Shown piece after piece: positions 34,687 through 44,429 of a DNA stretch of 64,000 bases. This stretch comes from an uncultured Blautia sp. (GTDB lineage Bacteria; Bacillota; Clostridia; Lachnospirales; Lachnospiraceae): NCBI GenBank assembly GCA_900542045.1, contig UQMI01000005.1, forward strand, positions 25,809 to 89,808, given 5' to 3'. The notes under the pieces were generated by a model that worked only from the letters and a program-made list of their open reading frames with translations, was not told where the DNA came from and did not search any database. Numbering within the stretch: the stretch's first letter is position 1; each line of letters begins with the position of its first letter. The position numbers and the translations under genes are program-made.

Positions 34687-36624
34687 ATGAATGGTTTTTT
34701 GCCTGTGACCAAACAGGACTTGCGGGAGCGGGGAATCGAGCAGCCGGATTTTGTCTATGTGATCGGAGATGCCTATGTGGATCATCCTTCCTTTGGACCG
34801 GCAATCATCAGCCGGCTGCTGGAGAGCCGAGGGTATTCGGTGGCCATGCTGCCGCAGCCGGACTGGAGAGATCCGGAGAGCATACAGATTTTCGGAGAAC
34901 CCAGACTGGCATTTCTGGTCAGCAGCGGAAATATGGATTCCATGGTGAATCATTATACTGTATCCCGGAAGAAAAGACAGCGAGACTCCTTTTCGCCCGG
35001 GGGACAGATGGGCCTGCGGCCGGACCGGGCCTGTATTGTATACAGCAATCTGATCCGGCAAGTCTACAAACATACGCCTGTGATTCTGGGCGGGATCGAA
35101 GCCAGCCTGCGAAGGCTGGCCCATTACGATTACTGGGAAAATAAAGTCCGGCGCTCCATTTTGCTGGATGCAGGGGCAGATCTGATCTCCTATGGAATGG
35201 GTGAGCGTTCAATAGCGGAGATTGCCGATGCTCTTGCTCAGGGAATTCCGGTGGAGCAGATCACTTTTGTTCCGGGGACGGTTTACCGTACCCGGACACT
35301 TTTGGATGGATATGAAGTTCTGGAGCTTCCTTCCTATGAGGAAAGCTGCCGGGACAAAAAAGTATATGCACAGAGTTTTGCCAGACAATATGAAAATACA
35401 GACTCCATAACCGGAAAGGTGCTGGCAGAACCTTATGAAGGCCAGGGCTACGTGGTGGCAAATCCGCCGGCCCGTCCGCTGACCTCCCAGGAAATGGATG
35501 ATATCTATGCGCTTCCCTATATGCGGACCTGGCATCCCATGTATGACCAGGCCGGTGGAATTCCGGCGCTGGAAGAGGTAAAATTCAGTCTGACCAGCAA
35601 CCGGGGATGCTTCGGGGGCTGTAATTTCTGTGCGCTGACCTTTCATCAGGGACGTACTCTGCAGGTGCGCAGCCACGAATCTCTGCTGCAGGAAGCAGAG
35701 GAGATGACAAAGGACCCGGCCTTTAAAGGCTATATTCACGATGTGGGCGGCCCCACTGCGGACTTTCGGCATCCCTCCTGTCAGAAACAGCTGACCCGGG
35801 GTGTTTGCCGGAACAGACAGTGTCTGTTTCCGGCTCCCTGCAGGAATCTGAAAGCAGATCACACCGATTATGTGCAGCTGCTGCGAAAGCTTCGGCAGGT
35901 GCCGGGAGTAAAGAAGGTCTTTATCCGTTCCGGCATCCGTTTTGATTATGTGCTGGCCGATCCGGATCCCATTTTTCTGCGGGAACTGGTGGAGCATCAT
36001 ATCAGCGGACAGCTCCGTGTGGCACCGGAGCACGTATCGGATCCGGTGCTGACTATGATGGGAAAGCCGGCCCATAGCGTTTATGAGAGATTTCTGAAGG
36101 AATTTCAGAAGGAAAATGCCCGTACCGGGCGAAAACAGTATGCCGTTCCGTATTTTATGTCTTCCCATCCGGGATGTACCATGAAAGAAGCGGTTCGACT
36201 GGCAGAATACGTGCGGGATATGGGATTCATGCCGGAGCAGGTACAGGATTTTTATCCTACTCCGTCAACGCTGTCCACCTGTATGTATTACACTGGTCTG
36301 CATCCGATTACCATGGAACCGGTTTATGTGCCGAAAAATCCCCATGAGAAGGCGATCCAGAGAGCTTTGCTGCAGTACCGGAACCCGGAAAACTATTCTC
36401 TTGTTGAAGAGGGCCTGCGTCTGGCAGGCCGAGAGGATCTGATCGGCTGGGACAGAAAATGTCTGCTGCGTCCCCGGAACGGAAAAGAGGGCCGCAGGGA
36501 AAGCTGTCCGGAAAAGAAAGACGGGTTCCGGAAAACTGGCGGTAACACAAAAAAGACAAAGAAAAAGACCATTCGAAATATACATCAGAAGAAAAGGATG
36601 AAGAATGAAAGTAAAAAAAGGTGA
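34687..36624 (+). CDS. YgiQ family radical SAM protein
   Basis: 645 residues. Starts with a cobalamin-like Rossmann region (FVYVIGDAYVDHPSFGPAIISR), has the radical S-adenosylmethionine motif GCFGGCNFCALTFHQGR near residue 309, a second Cys cluster CQKQLTRGVCRNRQCLFPAPC near 365, and a basic Lys/Arg-rich tail. YgiQ is widespread; its substrate is not established. A ribosome site of moderate strength (GAGG) precedes the ATG. Overlaps the next gene by 20 bases. Confidence 0.93.
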   Translation: MNGFLPVTKQDLRERGIEQPDFVYVIGDAYVDHPSFGPAIISRLLESRGYSVAMLPQPDWRDPESIQIFGEPRLAFLVSSGNMDSMVNHYTVSRKKRQRDSFSPGGQMGLRPDRACIVYSNLIRQVYKHTPVILGGIEASLRRLAHYDYWENKVRRSILLDAGADLISYGMGERSIAEIADALAQGIPVEQITFVPGTVYRTRTLLDGYEVLELPSYEESCRDKKVYAQSFARQYENTDSITGKVLAEPYEGQGYVVANPPARPLTSQEMDDIYALPYMRTWHPMYDQAGGIPALEEVKFSLTSNRGCFGGCNFCALTFHQGRTLQVRSHESLLQEAEEMTKDPAFKGYIHDVGGPTADFRHPSCQKQLTRGVCRNRQCLFPAPCRNLKADHTDYVQLLRKLRQVPGVKKVFIRSGIRFDYVLADPDPIFLRELVEHHISGQLRVAPEHVSDPVLTMMGKPAHSVYERFLKEFQKENARTGRKQYAVPYFMSSHPGCTMKEAVRLAEYVRDMGFMPEQVQDFYPTPSTLSTCMYYTGLHPITMEPVYVPKNPHEKAIQRALLQYRNPENYSLVEEGLRLAGREDLIGWDRKCLLRPRNGKEGRRESCPEKKDGFRKTGGNTKKTKKKTIRNIHQKKRMKNESKKR

Positions 36625-37207
36625 GTTTGGGTATTTCCGGAAGGAAAAAAAGAAAAGAGCAGTGATCACGCTGATTCTTTTTCTGATTCCGCTGGCAGCC
36701 TTTGCGGGCGGATATCTGTATTACAAGACCCGGATGAATATCGTCACAGTCATTGCCGTGGTGGGATGTCTGCCGGGGTGTAAATCCATGGTGGGACTGA
36801 TCATGGCCATGATGCAGAAGTCCATGGAGCCGGAAGTTTATGAAAAGATCAGAGAAACCGCAGGAGATCTGACCATGTCTTACGAGATGTATATCACCTC
36901 CTATGACAGGAGCGGATATGTGGATGCCTTTGCCATCTGCGGCAATGAAGTGGTGGGGTATTCCAGCGATGAGAAAACTGACCCGGTCCATACGGCATCC
37001 AATGTGCAGAAGATCCTGCGACAGAACGGATATGGGGTAAATGTGAAGATACTCAGGGATCTGGGGCCCTATCTGGAACGGCTCCAGAGTCTGCGAAAGC
37101 ACCGGGAGTCCCTGGAAAAAGATATTTCCTTCCAGCCCGATGAACGGTATCCCGACTTATCCAGAAATGAGCTGATCAAACATCTCATTCTGGCTATTTC
37201 GCTGTAA
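36605..37207 (+). CDS. conserved hypothetical membrane protein
   Basis: 200 residues; I cannot assign a family name. Basic N-terminus (KVKKGEFGYFRKEKKKRA), then two hydrophobic segments (about 20-40 and 45-70), and a soluble domain with YEMYITSYDRSGYVDAFAICGNEVVGYSSDEK. The soluble part could be cytoplasmic, given the positive charges before the first helix. Lies between ygiQ and an RluA gene, overlapping the former and separated from the latter by 11 bases, so it is in that operon. Confidence 0.7.
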   Translation: MKVKKGEFGYFRKEKKKRAVITLILFLIPLAAFAGGYLYYKTRMNIVTVIAVVGCLPGCKSMVGLIMAMMQKSMEPEVYEKIRETAGDLTMSYEMYITSYDRSGYVDAFAICGNEVVGYSSDEKTDPVHTASNVQKILRQNGYGVNVKILRDLGPYLERLQSLRKHRESLEKDISFQPDERYPDLSRNELIKHLILAISL

Positions 37208-37218
37208 GGGGTGAGCCA

Positions 37219-38208
37219 ATGCGGGAATATGAAATCGGCAGAAATGAAGCGGGTCAGAGAATGGATAAATATCTGGGGAAACTGCTGGCCAATGCGCCAA
37301 AAGGTTTTCTGTACAAAATGCTCCGAAAGAAAAACATTACGATCAATGGAAAGAAAGCGGCCGGAATGGAAATGCTGGCAGAGGGTGACCGGATTAAGCT
37401 GTTCCTGTCGGATGAGACCATTGAAAAGTTTTCCAAAGAAGAATTTCAGAAAGTTTCCTGTCCTCTGGATATTTTGTACGAGGACAGCCAGATTCTGCTG
37501 ATCAATAAGCCAGTGGGTATGCTGTCTCAGCCGGATGGGAGCGGACAGGCTTCTCTGGTAGAATATCTGATCACCTATCTTCTGGAAGAGGGAACTTTGA
37601 CCAGGGAGGAACTGAAAACCTTCCGCCCTTCTGTGTGTAATCGGCTGGACAGGAATACCAGCGGCATTGTGGCGGCGGGAAAGACCCTTGCCGGACTGCA
37701 GGAACTGTCCCGGCTGTTCCATGACCGGACGATCCATAAATATTATTTGTGCCTGACGGCAGGCGAAATTAAAAAGAAAAATTTTATCAAGGGGTATTTA
37801 CATAAAGATAAAACATGTAATAAAGTAAGAGTATCCGGTACAAAACTGCCGGAAAGCGTGCCCATTGAGACAGAATATGAGCCTCTGGAAAGCAATGGAA
37901 AGGCTACACTTCTGCGGGTACGGCTGGTGACCGGACGGACTCATCAGATTCGGAGCCATCTGGCTTCCATCGGGCATCCCATCATAGGAGATGCCAAATA
38001 CGGGGATCCGGGTGTGAACCGGTATTATAACAGAAAATATGGATTATGCCATCAGCTGCTGCATGGGAGAGAACTGGAACTGCCGGTGCTGAGGGGAACA
38101 TTGGAGGCGGTATCCGGAAAGCGTTTTCTGGCGCCTCTGCCGGATGAGTTCCGGACAGTGCTGAAGGGCGAGCTATCAGGGGAGAATATCACGGATGAAA
38201 AAATTTGA
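37219..38208 (+). CDS. RluA family pseudouridine synthase
   Basis: 329 residues. N-terminal S4 RNA-binding domain (MDKYLGKLLANAPKGFLYKMLRKKNITINGK), then the catalytic domain with NRLDRNTSGIVAAGKT near residue 138, where the second Asp is the nucleophile, and LVTGRTHQIRSHLASIGHPIIGD near 236. The usual His before RLD is Asn, common in this clade. Likely RluC/RluD-type modification of 23S rRNA. Overlaps lepB by 14 bases. Confidence 0.93.
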   Translation: MREYEIGRNEAGQRMDKYLGKLLANAPKGFLYKMLRKKNITINGKKAAGMEMLAEGDRIKLFLSDETIEKFSKEEFQKVSCPLDILYEDSQILLINKPVGMLSQPDGSGQASLVEYLITYLLEEGTLTREELKTFRPSVCNRLDRNTSGIVAAGKTLAGLQELSRLFHDRTIHKYYLCLTAGEIKKKNFIKGYLHKDKTCNKVRVSGTKLPESVPIETEYEPLESNGKATLLRVRLVTGRTHQIRSHLASIGHPIIGDAKYGDPGVNRYYNRKYGLCHQLLHGRELELPVLRGTLEAVSGKRFLAPLPDEFRTVLKGELSGENITDEKI

Positions 38209-38752
38209 TGTTTTTTGGGATTATGTGAAACTGGTCTGCTATATTCTGGTAGCAGTGATCATCATCAACAATGTGGTTCTGATCAATGCCAAAATACCAT
38301 CGGAGTCTATGGAAAAGACTATTATGACCGGCGACCGTATTTTTGGCTTTCGAATGGCTTACGGCATTAACTTTGATGTGTTCGGACATCATGTGGGACT
38401 TCAGTATAAGGACCCGGAACGGTATGATGTGATCATTTTCAAATATCCTGACGATGAGAGTCAGCTTTTTATCAAGCGGGTGATCGGACTCCCGGGTGAA
38501 ACGGTTAATATCGTGGATGGAAAGGTATACATTGATGATTCGGAGGTGCCATTGGATGACAGCTTTACGCCGGAAACTCCACAGGGCAGTTTCGGTCCCT
38601 ATGAAGTGCCGGAGGGCTGCTATTTTGTGCTGGGCGATAACCGGAACTGGTCCAGAGATTCCCGGTTCTGGGACAATACTTATGTGGAATTTGATCAGAT
38701 CGTGGGAAAAGCGGTCATCCGCTATTATCCATCGATTAAGCTGATTGAATAA
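38195..38752 (+). CDS. lepB: signal peptidase I
   Basis: 185 residues. One N-terminal membrane helix (about 10-30), catalytic Ser in IPSESMEKTIMTGD near residue 43, catalytic Lys in KRVIGLPGETV near 94, and the GDNRNWSRDSRFW box near 150. Removes signal peptides from exported proteins at the outer face of the membrane. Overlaps the RluA gene. Confidence 0.96.
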   Translation: MKKFDVFWDYVKLVCYILVAVIIINNVVLINAKIPSESMEKTIMTGDRIFGFRMAYGINFDVFGHHVGLQYKDPERYDVIIFKYPDDESQLFIKRVIGLPGETVNIVDGKVYIDDSEVPLDDSFTPETPQGSFGPYEVPEGCYFVLGDNRNWSRDSRFWDNTYVEFDQIVGKAVIRYYPSIKLIE

Positions 38753-38792
38753 AGCAGGCGAAACCGGAAGAAAAGTAAAGGACGGTAAGAAT

Positions 38793-39326
38793 ATGGCAAC
38801 CTGGAATTCCAGAGGACTCCGTGGTTCCACCCTGGAGGAACTGGTGAACCGTACAAATGAACAATACAGAGAAAAAGGGCTGGCACTGATACAGAAGATT
38901 CCTACGCCCATAACACCGGTGAAGATCGACAAGGAGCACCGGCATATTACCCTGGGCTATTTTGAGCAGAAAAGCACGGTGGATTATATTGGAGCCGTGC
39001 AGGGGATCCCGGTCTGCTTTGACGCAAAGGAGTGCAATACGGGGACGTTTCCGCTGGCCAATATCCATGAGCATCAGGTGGCCTTTATGCAGGCGTTTGA
39101 GAAGCAGGGAGGCGTGGCGTTTCTGCTCATTTTCTATACAGGGGAAAATCTGTTTTATTATCTGACCCTGCGGGAACTGCTGGTTTATTGGCGTAGAAGA
39201 GAAGAAGGAGGCCGGAAAAGCTTTCGAAGAGAAGAGCTGGATCCGGACTTCTTTTTACAATCCAGAGGAGGTGTTCTGGTACCCTATCTGGAAGGTCTGC
39301 AGAGAGATCTGGATCTGCGGGATTGA
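38793..39326 (+). CDS. recU: Holliday junction resolvase RecU
   Basis: 177 residues from ATG 38793 (MATWNSRGLRGSTLEELVN). The RGxxLExxIN start, IQKIPTPITPVKI near residue 36, the nuclease core TVDYIGAVQGIPVCFDAKEC (about 60-79) and HEHQVAFMQAFEKQGGVAF follow the RecU pattern. It resolves the junctions that RuvAB moves; Firmicutes use it instead of RuvC. The hisZ promoter overlaps its stop. Confidence 0.94.
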   Translation: MATWNSRGLRGSTLEELVNRTNEQYREKGLALIQKIPTPITPVKIDKEHRHITLGYFEQKSTVDYIGAVQGIPVCFDAKECNTGTFPLANIHEHQVAFMQAFEKQGGVAFLLIFYTGENLFYYLTLRELLVYWRRREEGGRKSFRREELDPDFFLQSRGGVLVPYLEGLQRDLDLRD

Positions 39327-39351
39327 CTTTTTTCGGCAGATTGAGTATAAT
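39323..39351 (+). promoter_or_regulatory. his operon promoter P1
   Basis: TTGACT (39323-39328), 17 bases, TATAAT (39346-39351). Overlaps the recU stop codon. Start expected near 39358, giving a leader of about 54 bases. Confidence 0.8.
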
Positions 39352-39367
39352 AACCTGGAATTTTATT

Positions 39368-39396
39368 TTGATAGCATAGTAGCACTTTACTATAAT
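39368..39396 (+). promoter_or_regulatory. his operon promoter P2
   Basis: TTGATA (39368-39373), 17 bases, TATAAT (39391-39396). Start expected near 39403, inside or just before the GGAGGA ribosome site, leaving a leader of only about nine bases. Confidence 0.65.
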
Positions 39397-39411
39397 AAAT
39401 TGGAGGAGATC

Positions 39412-40536
39412 ATGGAAAGAATTTTTCATACACCGGAAGGCGTCCGGGATATCTGCAAACAGGAATGCCGGCAGAAGCTGACGCTGCAGAAAAAAATCCG
39501 CAGAGTGTTCCACAGCTATGGCTACGAGGACATTGAGACGCCAACATTTGAATATTTTGAAGTGTTCAGCAAAGAGGTGGGGACCATCCCATCCAAAGAC
39601 CTGTACAAGTTTTTTGACCGGGAAGGCCATACCCTGGTGCTGCGGCCGGACTTTACGCCGTCCATAGCCCGGGCAGCCGCCACGTATTTCCTGCCGGAAC
39701 AGGAGGATGTGCGGCTTTGTTATACAGGGAATACGTTTATCAACAATTCCAGTTTTCAGGGAAGACTGAAAGAAAGCACCCAGATGGGCGTAGAACGCAT
39801 CGGCGATGCGTCAGTGGACGTGGATGCGGAGCTTCTGGCAATGATGACGGAATGCCTTCTGGCAGCCGGATTGACAGAATTTCAGATCAGTGTGGGACAG
39901 GTACAGTTCTTTAAGGCACTGCTGGAAGAAGCCGGGATGGATGAGGAGACCTGCGAAAATCTGCGTTCTCTGATTTCCAGCAAGAATAATTTTGGTGTGG
40001 AAGAGCTGATCCTGGGTCTGAATCTGAAGCCGGAGCTGGAACAGGCTTTTCTGCAGCTTCCGGAGCTTTTCGGTACGGCGGAAGTGCTGCAGCATGCAAG
40101 AAATCTGACAGATAATCCCAAAGCTCTGGCGGCCATTGGGCGGCTGGAAGAGATCTACCAGGTGCTGTGCTGTTATGGATATGAAAAATATATATCCTTT
40201 GATCTTGGCATGCTCAGTAAATATAATTATTATACAGGCATTATCTGTCAGGCATTTACTTATGGCACCGGTGAACCTGTTGTGAAAGGCGGCCGTTATG
40301 ATACACTGCTGGAGCATTTTGGAAAGCCGGCCTGCGCTGTGGGCTTTGCTATTTCCATGGACCCTCTGATGCTGGCTCTGACCAGGCAGAAGCTTCTGCC
40401 TGGAGAAGAGTGTGAGACGGAAGAACTGACTTATACAAGAGAAAACCGGGCAGAAGTGATCCGGAAAGCGGTGGAGTTTCGGAAAGCCGGCCGCAGAGTC
40501 ATCCTGAAGTGCCTGGATAAAAGGAGGATGCCATGA
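39412..40536 (+). CDS. hisZ: ATP phosphoribosyltransferase regulatory subunit HisZ
   Basis: 374 residues from ATG 39412 (GGAGGA upstream); an in-frame upstream extension lies in recU and the promoters. It is a class II histidyl-tRNA synthetase paralogue: [15 protein letters not shown] start, [36 protein letters not shown] near residue 83 and [22 protein letters not shown] near 302. It lacks the anticodon-binding domain and partners the short HisG encoded next, with which it overlaps by four bases. Confidence 0.95.
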   Translation: MERIFHTPEGVRDICKQECRQKLTLQKKIRRVFHSYGYEDIETPTFEYFEVFSKEVGTIPSKDLYKFFDREGHTLVLRPDFTPSIARAAATYFLPEQEDVRLCYTGNTFINNSSFQGRLKESTQMGVERIGDASVDVDAELLAMMTECLLAAGLTEFQISVGQVQFFKALLEEAGMDEETCENLRSLISSKNNFGVEELILGLNLKPELEQAFLQLPELFGTAEVLQHARNLTDNPKALAAIGRLEEIYQVLCCYGYEKYISFDLGMLSKYNYYTGIICQAFTYGTGEPVVKGGRYDTLLEHFGKPACAVGFAISMDPLMLALTRQKLLPGEECETEELTYTRENRAEVIRKAVEFRKAGRRVILKCLDKRRMP

Positions 40537-41189
40537 GATATCTGACATTTGCAATGACCAAAGGGCGGCTTGCCTATAAAACCCTGGAAACTCTGGAGCA
40601 GATGGGGATTACCTGTGAAGAAATGAAAGACAAGAACTCCAGAAAGCTGATCTTTACCAATGAGGAACTGAAGCTGCGCTTCTTTCTGGCAAAAGGACCG
40701 GATGTACCTACCTATGTGGAATATGGAGAGGCAGACATCGGGATCGTGGGAAAGGATACGATCCTGGAAGAAGGACGGAAGCTCTTTGAGGTCATGGATC
40801 TGGGCTTTGGAGCCTGCCGGATGTGTGTCTGCGGACCGCCGGAGGCCGGGGAACTGCTAAAAGGGGGAGGCCAGATCCGGGTCGCCACAAAATATCCCAA
40901 TATTGCCAAGGATTATTTCTATAACAAAAAACACCAGACGGTGGAAATCATCAAATTGAACGGTTCCATCGAACTAGCTCCCATTGTAGGATTGTCTGAG
41001 GTGATTGTAGATATTGTGGAGACCGGAAGTACGCTGAAGGAAAATGGATTGGTGGTGCTGGAGGAAATCTGTCCTCTTTCTGCGCGTATGGTGGTAAATC
41101 AGGTGAGTATGCGCATGGAGAACGAGCGGATCCGCAGGATCATTCAGGATCTGAAAGAAGCACTGGCAAGTAACAGGAGGAACGCATGA
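40533..41189 (+). CDS. hisG: ATP phosphoribosyltransferase catalytic subunit (short form)
   Basis: 218 residues, the short form that needs His[21 protein letters not shown] start, [19 protein letters not shown] near residue 63, [14 protein letters not shown] near 113, and the PRPP site [27 protein letters not shown] near 136. Commits ATP and PRPP to histidine synthesis. Overlaps hisD by four bases. Confidence 0.97.
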   Translation: MRYLTFAMTKGRLAYKTLETLEQMGITCEEMKDKNSRKLIFTNEELKLRFFLAKGPDVPTYVEYGEADIGIVGKDTILEEGRKLFEVMDLGFGACRMCVCGPPEAGELLKGGGQIRVATKYPNIAKDYFYNKKHQTVEIIKLNGSIELAPIVGLSEVIVDIVETGSTLKENGLVVLEEICPLSARMVVNQVSMRMENERIRRIIQDLKEALASNRRNA

Positions 41190-42484
41190 GAATTGTAACA
41201 TTGAGCGAAGAAAGTATAGGAAATATACTGGATGAACTGCTGAAACGCAGTCCCAATAATTATGGAGCATATGAGGCAGATGTGGCAAAGATCCTGCTGG
41301 ATGTGAAAAAGAACGGCGATCAGGCTTTGTTTGCCTACACACAGAAATTTGACGGATTTCCCATTGACAGGGATACGTTGCTGGTAACGGAGGAGGAGTT
41401 CAATGAAGCCTATGATCAGGTGGATCCCACACTGATCGAAGTGATCCGCAAAGCCCTGGTCAATATCCGTGCCTACCATGAGAAACAGAAACGAAACAGC
41501 TGGTTTTCCAGCGATGAGCCGGGAACCATGCTGGGACAGAAAGTGACCCCGCTGGAACGGGTGGGCGTCTATGTTCCAGGAGGAAAAGCGGCCTATCCTT
41601 CCTCCGTACTGATGAATATTGTACCCGCCAAAGTAGCAGGCGTGCAGGAAATCCTCATGACGACGCCGCCGGGAAGAGACGGGAAGGTCAATCCGGCCAC
41701 TTTAGTGGCGGCCAGAGAAGCCGGGGCAGATGTGGTATACAAAGTGGGCGGCGCCCAGGCCATTGGGGCTCTGGCTTACGGAACGGAGAGCATCCCCAAG
41801 GCAGATAAGATCGTAGGGCCGGGAAATATCTATGTGGCTCTGGCTAAAAAAGCCGTATATGGAAATGTGAGTATCGATTCCATTGCCGGACCAAGTGAGA
41901 TTCTGGTGCTGGCAGATGAGACAGCCAATCCCCGTTATGTGGCGGCGGATCTGTTATCACAGGCGGAGCACGATGAGATGGCCTCTGCTATTCTGATCAC
42001 TACCAGTAAAGCTCTGGCACAGGAAGTGGACCGGGAAGTCCAGGAATTCTTAAAAGAACTTTCCAGAAAAGCCATCATTGAGAAATCTCTGGAGAATTTT
42101 GGATATATCCTGGTGGCGGAAAATATGGAAGAGGCCATCGAAACGGCCAATGCCATTGCGTCCGAGCATCTGGAGATTGTTACGAAGGATCCTTTTTCCA
42201 TCATGACGAAAATACGCAATGCGGGCGCGATCTTTCTGGGGGATTACAGCTGTGAACCCTTGGGGGATTATTTTGCGGGCCCCAATCATGTGCTGCCCAC
42301 CAATGGAACAGCCAAGTTCTTTTCTCCGCTGAACGTGGATGATTTTGTGAAAAAATCCAGCATAGTATATTATTCCAGAGAATCTCTGGAGAAGATCCAC
42401 AGGGATATTATCCAGTTTGCCAATGCGGAACAGCTGACGGCCCATGCCAATTCTATTGCTGTCCGTTTTGAGGAAGAGCAGTAA
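41186..42484 (+). CDS. hisD: histidinol dehydrogenase
   Basis: 432 residues. [23 protein letters not shown] near residue 132, the zinc-site segment [16 protein letters not shown] near 257, and ASEHLEIV near 322 are all present. NAD-dependent two-step oxidation of histidinol to histidine. Overlaps hisG by four bases; 11 bases to hisB. Confidence 0.97.
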   Translation: MRIVTLSEESIGNILDELLKRSPNNYGAYEADVAKILLDVKKNGDQALFAYTQKFDGFPIDRDTLLVTEEEFNEAYDQVDPTLIEVIRKALVNIRAYHEKQKRNSWFSSDEPGTMLGQKVTPLERVGVYVPGGKAAYPSSVLMNIVPAKVAGVQEILMTTPPGRDGKVNPATLVAAREAGADVVYKVGGAQAIGALAYGTESIPKADKIVGPGNIYVALAKKAVYGNVSIDSIAGPSEILVLADETANPRYVAADLLSQAEHDEMASAILITTSKALAQEVDREVQEFLKELSRKAIIEKSLENFGYILVAENMEEAIETANAIASEHLEIVTKDPFSIMTKIRNAGAIFLGDYSCEPLGDYFAGPNHVLPTNGTAKFFSPLNVDDFVKKSSIVYYSRESLEKIHRDIIQFANAEQLTAHANSIAVRFEEEQ

Positions 42485-42495
42485 GGAGCAATGAA

Positions 42496-43086
42496 ATGGA
42501 GAACAGAGAAGCAACGGTAAGCAGAAATACAAAAGAAACACAGATCCAGCTGAAATTTGCAGTGGATGGCAGCGGAGTATCGGACATCTGCACCGGAATC
42601 GACTTTTTTGATCATATGCTGGATGGATTTGCCCGCCATGGACTGTTCGATCTGTTTGTGCGGACCACAGGAGATCTGAAGGTGGATTCCCACCATACGA
42701 TTGAGGATACGGGGATTGTACTGGGAAACGCCATACGGGAGGCAGTGGGGGACAAGAAAGGAATTGCCCGTTATGGAAGCTGTATCCTGCCTATGGATGA
42801 GACCCTGGTACTCTGTGCGGTGGACCTGTCCGGACGTCCGTATCTGTCTTTTGACGGAGAATTTACCGTGGACCGTCTGGGAGAGTTGGATACGGAAATG
42901 ATAAAGGAATTTTTCTATGCGATTTCGTATGCAGGTGCCATGAATCTGCATCTGAAAGTCCTGACTCCGGGCAATAACCATCATATGGCGGAAGCAATGT
43001 TCAAAAGCTTTGCAAAAGCGCTGGATATGGCAACCAGGTTCGATCAGAGGATCACAGATGTGTTGTCCACCAAAGGCAGTCTGTGA
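42496..43086 (+). CDS. hisB: imidazoleglycerol-phosphate dehydratase
   Basis: 196 residues, the single-function form. Mn-binding histidine clusters: FFDHMLDGFARHGLFDL near residue 36, DSHHTIEDTGI near 64 and NNHHMAEAMFKSFAKAL near 157. No phosphatase domain. ATGGAGAACAGAGAAGC start with GGAGCA upstream. Confidence 0.97.
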   Translation: MENREATVSRNTKETQIQLKFAVDGSGVSDICTGIDFFDHMLDGFARHGLFDLFVRTTGDLKVDSHHTIEDTGIVLGNAIREAVGDKKGIARYGSCILPMDETLVLCAVDLSGRPYLSFDGEFTVDRLGELDTEMIKEFFYAISYAGAMNLHLKVLTPGNNHHMAEAMFKSFAKALDMATRFDQRITDVLSTKGSL

Positions 43087-43104
43087 GAAAGGGGAAAGAT
43101 AACC

Positions 43105-44415
43105 ATGAAACAACAAAAAATGAACGCAGGTAAGCGGGATTGTCTGCTGATTCCCTGTCTGTACCTGCTGAATGGAAACGCTGTGGCGGGATGGGGACAG
43201 AAAAATCTGTTCGGCTCTGGAAATGTAGAAGAGCTGACCCGTTTTTACAGCGACAATGGAGCGGATGAGCTTTTGATTTTTGACTTTTCCTCCACAGACA
43301 AAGAGCATGACGCAGCGATTGGAAAGATTAAGGATATCTGCAGTCTGTCAGAAATACCGGTGATGGCTGCGGGAAATATCAATCGTGTGGAAGATGTGAA
43401 AAAACTTCTTTACGCGGGATGCTCCCGTGCCATTTTGAATTTTTCCAAGCCGGGCAACGTGGCTCTTCTGCCGGAAGTATCCAGACGGTTTGGTAAGGAC
43501 AAGCTGGCTGTCTGTGTATCCGATTTTCGGGAATTTTCTGATCACCAGGAACTGATCGAAGCTTACGCAGACCGGGTGCTTTGTCTGGATGCCTGCCAGA
43601 ATGAGATTCTGGCGGTTTCTTCTATACCGGTGATCCTGCATGCCGGGGAAGAGCCGGAAGAAAGTGTGGTACAGACTCTGCGGGCCTCTGCAGTTGCCGG
43701 TGTCAGCGGCAGCTTTGTCAGCAGTCGGCAGCACCGTCTGTCAGATGTGAAAAACCGTCTGGCCGCAGCCGGGATCCCGGTGAAGATTTACGAGAGCCGG
43801 ATCTCCTGGGACAAATTCAAGCTCAACGATCAGGGTCTGATCCCTGTGATCGTGCAGGACTACAAGACCGATGAAGTGCTGATGCTGGCCTATATGAATC
43901 AGGAGGCCTTTGAACATACGCTGAAATCCGGCAGGATGACTTACTGGAGCCGCAGCCGGGGAGAACTGTGGGTGAAAGGGGATACCTCCGGTCATTATCA
44001 GTATGTAAAATCCCTGGATCTGGACTGTGACAACGATACGATCCTGGCAAAGGTGGATCAGATCGGCGCGGCCTGTCACACGGGCAGACATTCCTGCTTT
44101 TTCCAGGAACTGATGAAAAAGGAGTATGATGACACCAATCCGCTCCGGGTGTTCCAGCAGGTATATGACGTGATCCTGGACCGGAAGGAGCATCCCAAGG
44201 AAGGTTCGTATACCAATTATCTCTTTGACAAGGGAATTGACAAGATCCTGAAAAAAGTGGGCGAAGAATGTACGGAGATCGTCATCGCTGCCAAGAATCC
44301 GGACAAGGAAGAGATCAAATATGAGATCTCGGATTTCCTGTATCATGTGATGGTATTGATGGCCGAAAAAGGAGTGACCTGGGAAGAGATTACCCGGGAG
44401 CTGGCCAGAAGATAA
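43105..44415 (+). CDS. hisIE: three-domain protein: HisF-like domain fused to HisI and HisE
   Basis: 436 residues. Residues about 230-335 are phosphoribosyl-AMP cyclohydrolase ([11 protein letters not shown]; metal-binding [20 protein letters not shown] and HSCF) and 345-436 phosphoribosyl-ATP pyrophosphatase ([16 protein letters not shown]). The first 225 residues look like HisF/His[51 protein letters not shown]. The first catalytic Asp of HisF (CLD) is Tyr20 here, while the second is kept as Asp140, so cyclase activity is doubtful. Last his gene here; hisC, hisH, hisA and hisF are elsewhere. Confidence 0.93.
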   Translation: MKQQKMNAGKRDCLLIPCLYLLNGNAVAGWGQKNLFGSGNVEELTRFYSDNGADELLIFDFSSTDKEHDAAIGKIKDICSLSEIPVMAAGNINRVEDVKKLLYAGCSRAILNFSKPGNVALLPEVSRRFGKDKLAVCVSDFREFSDHQELIEAYADRVLCLDACQNEILAVSSIPVILHAGEEPEESVVQTLRASAVAGVSGSFVSSRQHRLSDVKNRLAAAGIPVKIYESRISWDKFKLNDQGLIPVIVQDYKTDEVLMLAYMNQEAFEHTLKSGRMTYWSRSRGELWVKGDTSGHYQYVKSLDLDCDNDTILAKVDQIGAACHTGRHSCFFQELMKKEYDDTNPLRVFQQVYDVILDRKEHPKEGSYTNYLFDKGIDKILKKVGEECTEIVIAAKNPDKEEIKYEISDFLYHVMVLMAEKGVTWEEITRELARR

Positions 44416-44429
44416 AGGAGGAATCAATT

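Noticed and set aside
37219..38208. RluA-type enzyme with NRLD instead of HRLD as a novel variant
   Set aside because: The Asn variant is common in this clade and the catalytic Asp is intact.
39327..39411. T-box or histidine leader upstream of hisZ
   Set aside because: The gap is only 85 bases, with no T-box sequence and no run of His codons.
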